Positions 24,501-42,358 are shown, numbered from the stretch's first letter. The stretch: 64,000 nucleotides of DNA from Chaunax sp. Z400 (GCA_037577475.1 CM075201.1:7669501-7733500); one strand, 5' to 3'. Numbers and translations are program-made. The notes: generated by a model not told the origin, from the sequence alone.

Positions 24501-26925
24501 CTGGACATCAAGTCCGTGGGACTTGTTGCAGATGCTGAAGTGATGCTACAAGTTTACTTCCAATCAAAATGCCGAACCTCTAAATCCAACAAAAATAACA
24601 GATTTTGAATAATGTTCTTGATACATCTCTGTTCAGGAAATTTCCACAGTAAAAAAAAAAGAAAAAAAGACTCCCCTCTAGACTGCACAGTCAAATATCT
24701 CTGCCCTACATCATGTGATGTCACAGATTGCTTTCCCACACTTCACTTCCATGTGTCCTCCCTTGCACTCATAAATGTGTGCCATGCATATGTTGTACAA
24801 AGAAAACAGATTAATTACACTCTGTGAGAAAGAGCGTTTCAACCACAGAGTGGACACTGAGATAGTATTCCCATTATTAAAACTTCTACTGGCTTAAAAT
24901 GCTTTGATACCTGCAAAAAGCTCTCAGACCTCCTCTATGATCCACAGCCTGGATCATAAAAAAAAAATAAAAAAATCATAGGGCACATTCAGTGCACCTG
25001 TGTTAAATAGAAATGTTTGAAAACATGAGAATGTACATTTTTGCACTTTTAAATGTGAACGTGTCATTGCTGGGAGATCACTTGCTATTTAATATTGTTT
25101 TTCAATATGACAAAAGCAAAAATGACACTGTATACAACTTGTGACGCTTTAGGTTTGAGGTAATGTTACTTGAACATGGCTTGTTCTGCAGTAGAAGACA
25201 AGATTCTCTGATAGCAACATAATTTGTAGGAACCTCCGAAAGTGGTAAATGGAGAAGCTAAAGTAAAGGACAAAGGCATACACCCATTCACACTTTTTTT
25301 TTCTGTTTTTACATTACATAACTTGAGGCCATTAAAAACACTTTTCAATGATTCTTTAGTTTCTACAGATTTCTGCAGTACAAAATGAAGAAACGAAGGA
25401 CACTTAACTTCACCACCGGTCATTACTGAACTTTTAACAAACGCGTCCTATGGCTGTAGTGGTTTAGAGCAAAGCAGTCAATTCCCATAGAGCTGCAGCA
25501 GCCTGCAGGGCAGGCAGCTAACATACATTAAGTTGTTATGTTAGCTCGACATCAAAGAGCAGACTAAAGGGCCGTTTCACCAACTGCTGAATTCATGTTC
25601 TACAAATGTTCTGAGAATTTATTTTAAATGATACTGCGTGCACTTCAATCGTGTCAATCCACTGCACCCTTGTTGTATCAACAAAAGGAAATGATGCAGA
25701 GGGAAACTGACAACCCCATAATAAAGTCTTAATGAGGAACTAAAGTGTTTCATTTGTTTTGATTGCTTAGACCCATTACAGGATAATCGATTCAAATGGA
25801 AGCCTTGACCAAACATTAAATGAAAAAAGAACCAGAATTACAATACTGTAAAGGTTGAGACAGCATAGCTACCGTCCTGCATAACTGGTTTTGACAAGAA
25901 ATGATGTCATATTGAACATCCTTTGACCCTTCATCACTCACAAATCACCCGAACTAACTTCATTCAACATTAAAACTAAACATCTTTTGTTCTGGATAGT
26001 AAGTCTCCACTCGTTACCATTCCACTTGACACTGTGCTCACCATATAGTATCAGCTGTATTGGCCCTTTGCTGTATACTTTAGTGGATGCAGCAATCTGG
26101 GAACAGAAGCAATAGCAGTATCTTTTCCCTGAGATGAAATAAGACTCAGCAGTTTTCAAAGTTGCATGTAACACATATTACTATTATACAGCATAACTCT
26201 TGTTTGGCTAATTGCAATATAGTTGTATGATGCCACTGCTCTGTATCCTTTGCTATAAGGCAAGGGATCATGTTTTAAATGGTCCAAAAATACATTAAAT
26301 ATGGGTTGCATGGTTCTCCGTTCTTGGCTATGCTGCTCTCTTGTATGTAATGACAACATTTGGATAAACATTAACTGATTTAGGCAAATGGGTGAAAGTC
26401 TTCAGTCATGCTCTGTTGTATTTCAGTGTTCAAATGCCAAGCAACCAGGCTGACATGATGCCAGCCAAAGAAATCAATCACAACTATTCCAATAGTACAT
26501 GAACAAGAGTAATACCAAATTCTGCAAAAGTCTACGAAATTGCTTTATTGGTTTTTCCGATGGATTTTAAATGTCACTCCTCCATAGCTACAGGCAACTG
26601 TTTCTGTGGGAGGGGGGACATTTATTCCCTTAAAAATGAAAACATACCATTTCTCATCCATGACCTGTCAGAACAGAGGTGCTGTTGTCTGCCATTAACT
26701 GAGCACTGCTCAACCACCACTGAATATTAATGGAGCCCGGCCTGGATCATCAGAGTGTGTGCATTTAATTCACAATTCTATCTGCATCTTCTAGGGCACA
26801 GGCTCAGTGTGTCTGTGTTAGTGCTGTGTGTCTCCGAGCTGCAGCGGGGGTTTGTTCATTAGAGAGGACATCTTCTGAGTTCAGGGCCTGCTGTGATTAG
26901 TTACACTGAAAAATAGCAGCATGTG
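21504..26925. other. Non-coding stretch, nothing recognised
   Basis: Over 5 kb of AT-rich sequence without a recognisable gene. Open frames (up to 87 residues) are scattered on both strands, with no run of adjacent frames and no convincing splice pairs. Confidence 0.5.
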
Positions 26926-27060
26926 TGTCTAATTAAGTGGCAACACTTAAGTGGGAATCAATAAATGTAATAAAAGCATTGTTTAAATAGCTATGCCTTC
27001 GCAATCAGAGGTAACAGGACAACCAGCCCAATTGAGCCAGTTTGATTGACAGCCTGCATG
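26926..27060. promoter_or_regulatory. Candidate enhancer with NK2-type and PBX/MEIS sites
   Basis: Sites visible are AATTAAGTGG at 26931, a palindromic CACTTAAGTG at 26944-26953 (the consensus of NK2 homeodomain proteins), and an exact PBX/MEIS composite site TGATTGACAG at 27043-27052. The block has balanced composition, no repeats, and adjoins the CpG-rich block to its right. Function is inferred; conservation across fish has not been checked. Confidence 0.35.
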
Positions 27061-28224
27061 ATGAGTTGATTCCAATTAAATCAGGTGAATATCATCTTGT
27101 TAGCAGGATGGTTAAAATGACAGGATGGCGATGCTGGGTGCATAAAGTGGACTGATCATGTCAAGATGTGACAGCTTATCAACAGGCAAGGCCAATCGAA
27201 GGCTCCCGCTGAAAGGAAGAAAATATGTGGTATAGCAACAAAGTGGCAGAAAGATTCACGCCGAAATCTCATTCCCCAATTGTGACAGTGCGTCAAGATG
27301 GATAACGTGCGCAATGTGCGAAGTCACCAAAGCGAACATATTGCGAGCACATAAAACCCATGATAGGCAGGAAATCTCCAGTCACGTTTGAGAGGTGGTG
27401 GTGAACGTATAGGCTTACCTAAAAGACTCGATGCGAACGCCGGAATTATGATGACGATGATGATGATGGCCCGTCCATCTAAACACGATTCTTCTTCTCT
27501 ATCCTCTGCCGGCGTGTCGATGATGTTAGAACTAGGCCATTTCTTCCCTGATCACAATTATTTCTCAAGAGGGTAACGCGTCGCAGGCGTTCGCACATCG
27601 GTGCACCTTCTCTCTGTCTGTCTTTCTCCAGCTTTTCCAAAAAAAGCACACCTCATACTGCCCCCTCCTCCTCTCATCCCTCTATGACAACACCCTGCTC
27701 TTTTCCCTTTCCACTGATATTTGACTTTAGTAATGTTGAGATGCGGTGGCGAGTAGCTGTGAACAGAAGGAGAGAGAGAGAAAAAAAAAACAACCGCTCA
27801 CAGTTAAATATATGCGTAACGCTACAGCATCAAGACTCAACGCGTTGCTCCAAAAGTCAACGCAGCGATCTGTCTTCTCTCCCCCATTTGTCCATGCTTT
27901 TAATAATCCACTGTATCTGCATCACTGCACCGCGAGGGCCTTCAAAACACGGACTGTTTGACTCAAAAAATGTGAAATAGCGCCTTACAGACACCCCACA
28001 AAATCTGGTATCCAATCTCTCCTTTGCGCGCTTGCGTGGTGCGCTGTCGTGGTTTCACTTGGTGCGTGATGCTCCTAATAGAAAGTAGGGGCTCTGACTG
28101 ACAAACAGCACCAAGATCGCCCCTTGAGCCTTAAGCACAAAAAGGCTTTAAATAGTAGGGTGCAGTGATACTTTGAATCCCAAAACCTGCACTGAAGAGG
28201 ATCCCACGGTTTGTGCTTCAACAG

Positions 28225-28268
28225 TCTCTCTCTCTCTCTCCCCCTCTCTCTCTCTCTCTCGCTCTCTC
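28225..28268 (+). repeat. CT-rich microsatellite
   Basis: Mostly alternating TC over about 44 bases, broken by a short C run. It lies inside the CpG-rich block, so it may sit in a promoter or 5' UTR. Confidence 0.9.
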
Positions 28269-28452
28269 AGTGCGGTCTCATCGCCTCTCTCGCTTGTAGG
28301 AACACCACTTGCTATATTTCAATCTCACAGCTAGTTGTCATGACGAGGAGGTGCGACGCAAAATTCAATTAACGGGAACTTGCTGTGCTGAAATAATCAT
28401 GTGAGACACGGGGCAGGGGTTTGCTGTGATTGTTTTTTGATGAGGACCAAGT

Positions 28453-28460
28453 TGACGTCA
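28453..28460. promoter_or_regulatory. Full palindromic CRE (TGACGTCA)
   Basis: An exact CREB/ATF palindrome in a CpG-rich setting. A related CTACGTCA (TGACGTAG on the minus strand) lies about 50 bases away at 28507-28514. Paired cAMP-response elements near a promoter would fit an activity-regulated neuronal gene. This is inference only. Confidence 0.5.
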
Positions 28461-28743
28461 GACTTTTTGTTTTTGTTTTTTTGGCGCCAGACATCTGTGA
28501 GTTTCACTACGTCAAAATATAATAAATAGCCAGAGGCGATGCTAGACATAAAGCTCTACTGGGGCACAGAGCCCGTTACTCAAGCAGCATTTTTTCTTTC
28601 TTTCTTGAATGCCTACTGACTTCCATTCAACACATTATACTATCATTTCCATACAGCAGCTCCTGCTGCTACTGAAATACTGGTAAAGGTAAAAATATTT
28701 AAAAAAAAAACATTTATTTCATCATAGGCTGTATTAACATGTT

Positions 28744-29242
28744 ATGATGTACACATATGTAACAAATAAAGCTATACCAAGGGCTACTACCACAGGGGAC
28801 TGTTTTGCACAATACAGACATAGCAAAGTTGGACAAACAGTCTTCTCAGTTAGAGTCACCCACTACTGGAATAGTTTACCTGTTGATTTAAGAGAGAGCA
28901 CTAATTACCCAACCTTTAAACATTAACTAAAGATATGGCATAAAGCAGACTTCCAATCATGAGTACTTATACTACCTCATCTCTGGCACTGCCTTTACAC
29001 ACTCTTTGTTCTTATATATCTGGTGTTTCTGTTTTGTATTTATGTGTTGTGTTGAATTGTATTTTATTGTTGAATTTGTTGAAACATTGTACTGATGACA
29101 CTAAAGGTCACTATTAATAACTGCCTGCCCCGGGACGGAAATAAGCTAATTAGCTATAACTCTGGCACATTTACATTGATGTGGAAACTGAGATGTTGAT
29201 TAACGTGCACTGTCCCTGATGAATAAATAAATAAATAAATAT
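28744..29242 (+). mobile_element. LINE 3' fragment (end of ORF2, 3' UTR and tail)
   Basis: The frame at 28744-28926 reads FSVRVTHYWNSLPVDLRES then PTFKH, matching the usual end of fish non-LTR retrotransposon ORF2 (FSVAAPxLWNSLPxxIRxS, then FK, L-K). The frame stops at 28926 where the family would continue. A non-coding 3' region of about 300 bases follows, ending GCACTGTCCCTGATGAATAA and a short TAAA tandem tail at about 29222-29240, as LINEs have. This is a 5'-truncated copy. The exact clade (Rex1/L2/CR1-like) cannot be fixed. Confidence 0.75.
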
Positions 29243-31199
29243 ATGTTGTTTTATCCGCAGCACAGGCGTGGCCATAGTGAAATGATTGCTAATGCAGCTT
29301 GCTAGCAACTTTTATAGTGGGTCCCACTAAAATCCCAGTACTCCCTCTTATGCAGTTTGTTCATGTTTGGATTGTTATACCTTTATTGCACTTCACAACT
29401 CTGTATGAAAAAATGAACTGAGCCACTGAGCCAGCAGCAGAGGCAGTAACCATGGAGAATTGATGTCTTTATATAAGGTATTAAGTGTGCAACCCACAAC
29501 TGGGAGATTAAAAAAAACCTTAAAAAAAACAGCAGCAGTTAGCAGCTAACTCGAAGAAAAAGAAAATCAACCAAAAATGCCATGTTATTTCATTATTTAC
29601 AAAACGTATCTCTTGACGCAGACACCACTGACTTACAGTATAAGTCATGCCTTTCTTGTTTGCAGAAGGCCGGCATGCTATTTAAAATCACAAATTGGGG
29701 TTGCGTCATGCTGCCATCAGTTCGCTCAGTTTAAATAAGCAAAGGTTGCATAGAAAAGGGTCTTTGTTGTGGCACAATTGCACAATCTCTGTGTAAAAAG
29801 GGCTACTGTATTCACCAGGTAGTTGCTAACTCTGCTGTTCAGTGCTGGGAGTGTAGCATGCTTGCAGTAGTAATAGCTGCCTACTGCATGTGGAATCAAA
29901 TGATGATGATGGGAGCACTGAGACTGAACCAAACCAGTAACACTGCAAGCTTTAAAACCAAAATAATTAGCTGAGAGGTTGCTGCTAATAGACTTTGCAT
30001 AGTGATAATTACACTGGGTTCATCCCTATGAGCAAAACTTTTAATATACAACCAGTTATTTAATCTGCTGTATTTTTTAATGGCCAGCATTAATGCATTC
30101 CAATTAAATACTAAATAAAACAAATGATCTTTGAGTCAATTTACATGAGCAGATCAGCTGAATCTGATAAAATATGACAAAAATATGAACTATGTCAATT
30201 ATTAGAGACTTCACTCTCTATACTCTATTTATACTTGGTTTATTGCACCATGGCTGTTAAATCTCCTTTAGGGTTTGGAGCTCAAATATAGCATGAGATC
30301 CAGTGGCAGATTGGTGTCCATAGTGATGCGGGTGTTATTGAAGATGAAGGGGGAGCTGAGTATGAAGGTGACTCTCATTTTACCCATATATGTCAACCTC
30401 ACTGGATGTTCTCCTGTAAGACTTGTGTTGAATCAATTTCCCAAATTCCATAAGAAAAAGCAACACATGTAGGAAAGTTTGGATTAATCACTAAAAGTAG
30501 CAAAAATGCGTTGAATTATTCGATAAAAAAAAAAAAACGACTTCAAGAATCAAATCCAGGTCGGCTGCATGGGAGTTGGCCGTCATAACATCTTGGCCAT
30601 ATGTCAAATGGGGATCACGTTATCACTTGAGAGGACAATTGGGTGTGGTTGTGGGGCGCGTGCAGATCAGAAATCAGGGTGAGTCATGAAACATGTGTAT
30701 GTATGTGTGTGTGTGCATGTAGTATTTGTATATGTATATGTAAATGTATATATGTGTGTGTAGGTATGTGTATGTATTAAATTATATTTTCCTTTTTCCG
30801 CTTCCCTCACCTTGCTCAGAGGAAAAGAAGTACATGCTGAGAATCTGTCCTCTTAATAAAAAACAATTATAAAACAAAAACATTAATAATAACCTCTTGG
30901 CCATACTGTATCCTTGCCAAATCAAAATAGGCCTTTTTAGTGTTTTGACAACGTGGGTGGCCTCTGTATTTTCCGGTAAAAACTAAATTCCAAAAATTCC
31001 AGAATGGGCATTGAAATGTAGAAAATCCGACAAAAGACTTACGGGCATTCTGAAAAGGGTGACATGTACTTGTCATCGATCTAGATTCCAACATTGCAAC
31101 TCTCACCTGCAGACATGATTGAGATGATGACACTGAGAATTCAAGAGGCCAACGTTTCAGTGGTGACTGACTCTTACAGAAAAACACACATAAAGATCT
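29243..31199. other. Non-coding stretch, nothing recognised
   Basis: AT-rich with a degenerate GTAT/GT microsatellite at about 30694-30776 and an A run near 30523. No exon could be supported. Confidence 0.5.
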
Positions 31200-31470
31200 C
31201 AGAACCCGTCTGGCTTTGTGCTGAATGGAGCCAGTTGAGGTGGTTCAGACATCGGAATTGACATCTCCTGGGTGACTCCTGGGCATGTCAGCACTGGGAG
31301 GTGATCTGGGGAAGATCCAGAACACACAAAAGGGATGACATGTCCCTTTTTTTGACGTGGGAATGATGTCCCAAGAGGTTCAGGATGTGACTTGGGAGGA
31401 GGATATCTAGGCTACTTGGCCTGCTTCCCACAGAACCCAAATCACAATATGTAGCACAAAATGGATGAAT
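31200..31470 (+). mobile_element. Degraded LINE 3' end
   Basis: Blocks in order: GGTGGTTCAGACATCGGAAT, CTCCTGGGTGACTCCTGGGC, GGGGAAGATCCAGAACACAC, then the ACATGTCCCTTT and GACGTGGGAATGATGTCCC blocks, CTGCTTCCCACAGAACCCAA and AAAATGGATGAATGATAGAT. This is the familiar end of a fish LINE ORF2 (consensus protein LRWFGHL, PPGR, GRPRTRWRDYV, LLPPRPD) with its ATGGATGG tail. Stops and indels break the frame, so it is a dead 5'-truncated copy. Confidence 0.75.
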
Positions 31471-32511
31471 GATAGATAAATCAATACCAGATTCTATTTT
31501 GATTACTATGACCATTAGTTTGATTGCATCAACAAAGCATCTTTTTTTCCCTACACTGTTAAATTGTAATTTAATGACAGAAGTTGATGTTATTGCCCTC
31601 CCAATAAGGTTGACTCTGTTTGTTAGTGGTTGGAACATGATCCAACATCAATCTGAGCCGCCTAACAGGTGTATTCCACAACTTTACGCTAAATGTACAT
31701 GAGCATATACATCGTTGTACATCCTTAACATTAATTCCTGTGTTGCTCAGTCGTCTGAAGGTGGCACTTTCCAGAAACTTTCATAAATAACAAGCAGAAA
31801 TGAGAAGATAAGACCAGAAAAGCCTTGCTGTGACAGAGTGATCTCATTTAAAAACCAAAACCTGTTGACCACAACTTCTTACTGCTGGTCAGCACAGAGG
31901 AAAAGCATTTCTTAATAGTCCCTGTGCAAAGGACAAATCAGGTGTGTGTTAAGTTCCCTGGGGCTCTGACCACCTATCATAGGTTAGGGAGGAGATTTAA
32001 GAAGCAACAGCTGCAGGAATACCATCTTCTTACTGAAAATCAGCAACTACAAACAGCAAAGAAGAATCAGGATCGACCTGGTGGGAGTGAGTGTTTGTTT
32101 TTCTTTATTACATTACGGGATCCAGATGTTCATCATCACCTGACTTGGAGAGAGAGCAGTGAATCTTTGCACTGCTGAATTAAATTGCAGGTTGGTTTTT
32201 GGCTTCCATTCAGCAGGAGGATGTACTGTCTGCTCACTGTTTTTTCAAGGTTGTGTATGCCGCTCCTGTGCCTCTGGGTCACAAAAGTTGAAATGCCGTG
32301 GGAGGTGATGTGTGGCCGGAGGAATGGATGATCACTACTTGAATGGTTTGGATGTCTATTCACTGAAACTGCAGAAAAAAAACAACTTTGTATCCAGCGT
32401 TAGTACTGGTAATCTTTCCACATTTATTACATGTCCATTAAGTAACTGCCAGGAGAATATGAGACAGTAGGGAGTAAAATATAGTAAAATGCAAGTATTC
32501 ATATTAACCCC
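31471..32511. other. Non-coding stretch, nothing recognised
   Basis: An 84-residue open frame at 31924-32178 has glutamine-rich composition but no recognisable domain or splice sites. Nothing else was seen. Confidence 0.45.
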
Positions 32512-32550
32512 GTGAAGGTTGGGTACCTCCTGAAGATCTCCTCTCCGGGT
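32512..32550. repeat. Short segment shared with 36888-36926 (copy 1)
   Basis: GTGAAGGTTGGGTACCTCCT followed by GA, GA, CTC and a CCGGG block is shared with 36888-36926 at near identity over about 35 bases. On the minus strand the second copy reads LNAVARDEVIRRYPTFTE without a stop, so both may be scraps of one retroelement or retrogene frame. The family is unknown to me. Confidence 0.6.
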
Positions 32551-34910
32551 CAAGCAAGCGGCTCCAACAGGGCCCTCACTCCCTCTCGGCCCCTCCAGCT
32601 CCACCGTTACCCCCACTCAGGTTTCGAAGTATGTGCAACCAAGAAGGGATTGAACCATCTAGTCCTGGAACTAAACTAATTTACATGCTAAGATATCTTG
32701 GCACCATAGCAGTTATGCAGTTAAACAAAAATGATGCAAAATGGGGAAAAAACATGTACAAGAGCGTTGGATTACTGGTGGAATGGAGCACAGTGTACTG
32801 CGTACTTTCAAAAATTAAGATTTGCACCACATAAATCAGCACAAATACAAGCCCTATATAGACAGTCAGGACACAAGGTTGCTGCTGCAACTGAGAGTAA
32901 CAAATCCGTGCGTCAAGGCAACACACACACACAAAAAAGACACAGGATACAGTTCAGAGATGCGTTCATGAAGTGTTGACACACTGTTCCACTGTTCAGT
33001 TGGAGAACAGCCCACTCTGCTGGATAAACAGGGATATTGCATCCCTGGTTATTCAAAGCATCGCTGAAGTTTCAGGTTTTTGTTTTTTGAAATCCCTGAA
33101 AAGTATTTAAAGAGGATATGACTCAAGTTGGCATTCACTGTTTTTTCAGAAACTATAACCTTTAAAGGATGTAAGCTTGGATAGAATGCATTGTGTCATT
33201 GTGATGCTTCCTAAAGTTCTGAGCATGACATAGAGGGATGTTTTTCCCAGCTTTCTCTGTACAAAGTCCCCAGGCCTCTGAACTGTACACGGGTACCAGG
33301 CTCCTACATCAGCTTCCACAGGAATAGTGTCATATGATACATATCCCTCTGCTTGACCACATGGCAGAACTGCATGATCAACTGAACACGGGATAAAAAG
33401 ACATAATCCACAGAAATATCCAACATTAGTTAGAATACTTATAATATTTTGAACAATTGTAACATCATTAAATTACTACAAAATAATTTCATCTGATTTT
33501 CTTTTTTTTTTTTTTACCATACCAGATGATTAGTGTTTGAAGGGATACTGGCAGTGAGACTCCAGAAATAAAGAGAGGCTTGCAAGATATGGTTTATAAA
33601 TCTTAGGAAATCAGATCAAGTCATAAACCCAGAAGCAAGGAAGAATTAGAAGAATTCTAAAATGTCATTATGCAAAGGACGGATTCTCTCCTCTCCGGAA
33701 AGTTGCAATAAACCTCATCCTGATACGCCTCATAGAGACAGAGAGAGAAAAGTTTGGACTGCCAGGAGGATCACAGAACAACTTCAATGCTTTATGTGGA
33801 ATATGATTAAAGAGTATAGTGGTGACAGAGAAAACAAACTCAATATCACATGATAAATACCCTAATACATTATGATAACTGAAATTATGAATGTGAAACA
33901 GAGAGGCGCTGTTATTATCCGCATTTAATGTCTGCTTTTGAGCCTTTTCCACACCGCAGACACATATTTAACACATGATAAGTGATCATGTCTCGTTATC
34001 CGCAGACTGATGAGAGTGGTGTCTCAGTTTAAAGCCAAGGAACATATCATTTGCCAACTATATTAGTTTGTTGAATTACAGGCTGTGCTATAAAAAAACA
34101 TGTGTTTGCAGCAGTGGCGGTCATATACTGACGCTGTCTCTCGTATAGGTAGGCAGAAGCTAATAAGGGCGGATTCTAACAAAGGGAAGCAGTCGAGCAT
34201 GAACGATAAATGATGGTCTGAATACGTGACTAACCTTCCAACAGAGGCCCAGGATCAGTATGTGGCCAAGCTTAGATACAAAGACAGGACTTGCACCTTA
34301 CAAGACCTGTATCATCTGCCAAATGGGTGAGGATGCCATGAACTTCTTGCCTGGGAAATACAGCTTTACCCTCAGCCTTTCAACATGATATCATTTCAGT
34401 CAGACAACTCATGAGTTTGATATGTTTATTATCACAACAGCAGAACATACAATAGTTTGGTTTTGGAGTCTGGGCTCCGACCTCAATCACTCCACGCAGA
34501 TATGTTTACATAGAGGCATTGGGGAGTGAAGAGCAAACTTCCTGAAACCCCTAACTGGAGCCTACAGGTGGATGCTGATGCTGATGCTGGGGTGGTGGTG
34601 GGGCTGAATGTGCAGGCAGAAATATGCATGCAGGGCAGCAGCAGCACTGACAAAGCAGAGGGAGGGATGGGAAATTGTTGCAGCTTAAATGGCCCTGCTA
34701 ATAGGGATAGGTGTGTTAGATGACGTTTGAGGAGAATGTGGCCTATCGTGTGAATATTGTGTGTGCACAGCGCATCCTGAATTGTCTGCATGAACTAGCT
34801 CGCAGGCTTCGCTTCATGTATGTTGGCATCAAGATTGTGTCTCGGACCCCTCTTATTGGGTTCTGTCAGCTAAAGGTGTTATTGTAGCAGCTTATTGTAT
34901 CATGCTGTCT
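32551..34910. other. Non-coding stretch, nothing recognised
   Basis: Includes a T run at about 33504-33516. Open frames up to 102 residues at 34483-34791 lack recognisable domains. No repeat was classified. Confidence 0.5.
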
Positions 34911-35268
34911 TGTCACAATACATGCAGACAAACAGGAGTTCAGGGGGAAGGGCTCAAATGCAGCAAATAGACAGAAACAATTTCAGGCATACAGAGTAAA
35001 GTTAAGAGGTATGTAATGCACACAGTGGGACAGTCTGAGGAGAAGAGAGGGACAATTGTTTGATTAAGTAGCTACAGGGCTGATGAGGGAAAGTGGAAAC
35101 AGGTGTGAGGGTGAGCGGAGTAGGCCAGGCAACTGTAGAGCAGGTGAAGGAAGTCAGAACAAGTGTGTAATTGGGTGTGACAGTCAGGCGACGGGCAAAG
35201 GAGGGAAGGTGTTGCTGAGAAAGTGGGAATGTGGCTAACAGGGAGCGACATAAAGGCAGATTGTGACA
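34911..35268 (-). mobile_element. Short solo-LTR-like element with TGTCACAAT/ATTGTGACA ends
   Basis: The 358-base element has 9-base inverted ends. It is flanked by TGTCT (34906-34910) and TGTCC (35269-35273), a probable 5-base target duplication with one change. On the minus strand it is pyrimidine-rich and closes with CTGCATTTGAGCCCTTCC, then the TGTGACA end, like the element at 7980-8601. The two are probably different members of one superfamily, this one in opposite orientation and shorter. There is no coding capacity. Confidence 0.65.
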
Positions 35269-35720
35269 TGTCCTGTATTGTATTTTACACAATTCCTCCT
35301 CCTTATAAAGAAACCTACTATCAACCCTGACAGTCTCATCGTTTTGGAATTTAAACCTGCAATAACTGACCATTTAAATGCTTGGAGCAGTTGAAACAAC
35401 ACACCATCTGACACACCATCTTTTAAGTCATCCTTTCAGCAAACTTTAAATTATTTACACATGCAGCATTCAGGTGATAATCATCCGTAGGTTCATATTA
35501 AAATATCACTTATAGCTGCTTCATCCATAGGTGCATGGCTGTGCACGAAAAGCATGAAATGTCTTTGACAAAGCCCATGAGTCTGACATTCCACCCAGAG
35601 CAAAATGCTAATATTGTCATCCACACATGTCCTAATATAGATCACTGCAGAGGTGTCTTTGCACCCAAAAAGACTGACTGTGCTCACAGCAGTATTACTT
35701 GCTCCTAGAGTGAAGAAATA

Positions 35721-35743
35721 GAAGAAGAAGAAGAAGAAGAAGA
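35721..35743 (+). repeat. (GAA)n microsatellite
   Basis: About seven and a half GAA units. The run of phenylalanines in the opposite frame is an artefact of this. Confidence 0.9.
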
Positions 35744-36887
35744 GCTCATGTTCAGGAAGAGCAAATCTTAAAATGTCATCCAGCCCAATCTGCAAGAGAT
35801 GATGGAGAACATTCAGAAGCCTGATTGCACATAGATATGGGAGTGGAATGATGATTTGTTCCCTATATTTAACACATATTTAATCTGTCTCCCTTTTGCT
35901 TGCGATTCTCTCCTTCTCACTTGGTGCCCCTCCCCTCTGTACGTAACACTTTACAGTCTCCCTATCCGTAGCTATGTCTTTAATAGGATGAGGGAAATCA
36001 TGTTAAAGGATTTAAAACCTCTGCAGTGAAACACTGTAGCTTTGCCAAGTTCACTCTTGTCGCTCAGCTTCTCATTCTCTGTCTCCCCTCAAACTCTCTC
36101 CTCTCTTTGAATTAATTAGGACTGTCTCATGCTGTTCACTCCCAGAGATTTTGCTGATTAACAACAGACAGAGGTCCAACAAAGAACGTGCACTAACGAA
36201 AAGGAGCGCTTTTAAATGTTGCACTTTTTTGTGTCCGTGTGTTTTTCACACGTGACATGCAGATGCCACATGAGAAGTTCAACAGACAAGAGAGCTTTGG
36301 CGATCAGATCATTTGTATGATGTCATTAAATATTAGAGAGGATTGACTCAGTCGTTGGATACAATCAAAACCTATCTGGTTTCGAGGAGCTCGGCTTGAG
36401 GCTGCTGTTCAGAATTGTACACTGCATGTACTGCGGTGCCCCAGTTTCTTCATTGTATCCAAATTTGCCAAAGACCTTATTAGATGAGTTGAAATCCATT
36501 CTGACTGGATTAAATATGGAGGCTGAAATCATGTTACTATACAATGTTTTGAGTGAAGCAATATGTTATATTTAATGGTTGCGTAAGAAAAAAAAGGATG
36601 GGCATGTGGGTCATTTATTGATTTTTCAAAATAGATAACACGTCTGAATTAAATAATTAATTAAATTAAATAATAATAATTAATAAATGAATTCTATATT
36701 TCCACATTGGAGGGAAGACGTGGTGTTCCGAGGTCACCATGTGTCCTTTATTTGTATTTTATAACAAACAATTATTAATGATTAATCATTTTGAAAATAA
36801 TCACAAGTCCATAATATCAATGTTATATATTTAAATTACTTATTTTGTGCTATAAAAAGATTTATAGGATAAAGGCTGAAACACTCA
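35744..36887. other. Non-coding stretch, nothing recognised
   Basis: Contains an AATTAAAT-type AT-only patch at about 36645-36690. No exon or classifiable repeat. Confidence 0.5.
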
Positions 36888-36926
36888 GTGAAGGTTGGGT
36901 ACCTCCTGATGACCTCGTCCCGGGCC
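36888..36926. repeat. Short segment shared with 32512-32550 (copy 2)
   Basis: Begins with the same 20 bases GTGAAGGTTGGGTACCTCCT and continues with GATGACCTCGTCCCGGGCC. It is followed by CACCGCATTCAGAGGATGC, which is not in copy 1. The minus-strand frame is open across it. Confidence 0.6.

Positions 36927-42358
<5,432 letters not shown>

Larger units (their letters stand above)
27240..28515. promoter_or_regulatory. nlgn2: CpG-rich block, candidate distal promoter of nlgn2
   Basis: CpG dinucleotides are far denser here than in the surrounding tens of kilobases, for example GCGCGCTTGCGTGGTGCGCT near 28026 and AACGCGTCGCAGGCGTTCGC near 27576. The block holds a full CRE, a second CRE-like half at 28507-28514, a TATTTAAA box on the minus strand at 28147-28154, and a CT microsatellite. 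On the minus strand TTTTAG|GTAAGC at 27419/27418 is a good donor. This allows a non-coding first exon spliced over about 26 kb to the nlgn2 coding exon. Neuroligin genes commonly have distant non-coding 5' exons, but direction and target gene here are inferred. Confidence 0.45.
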
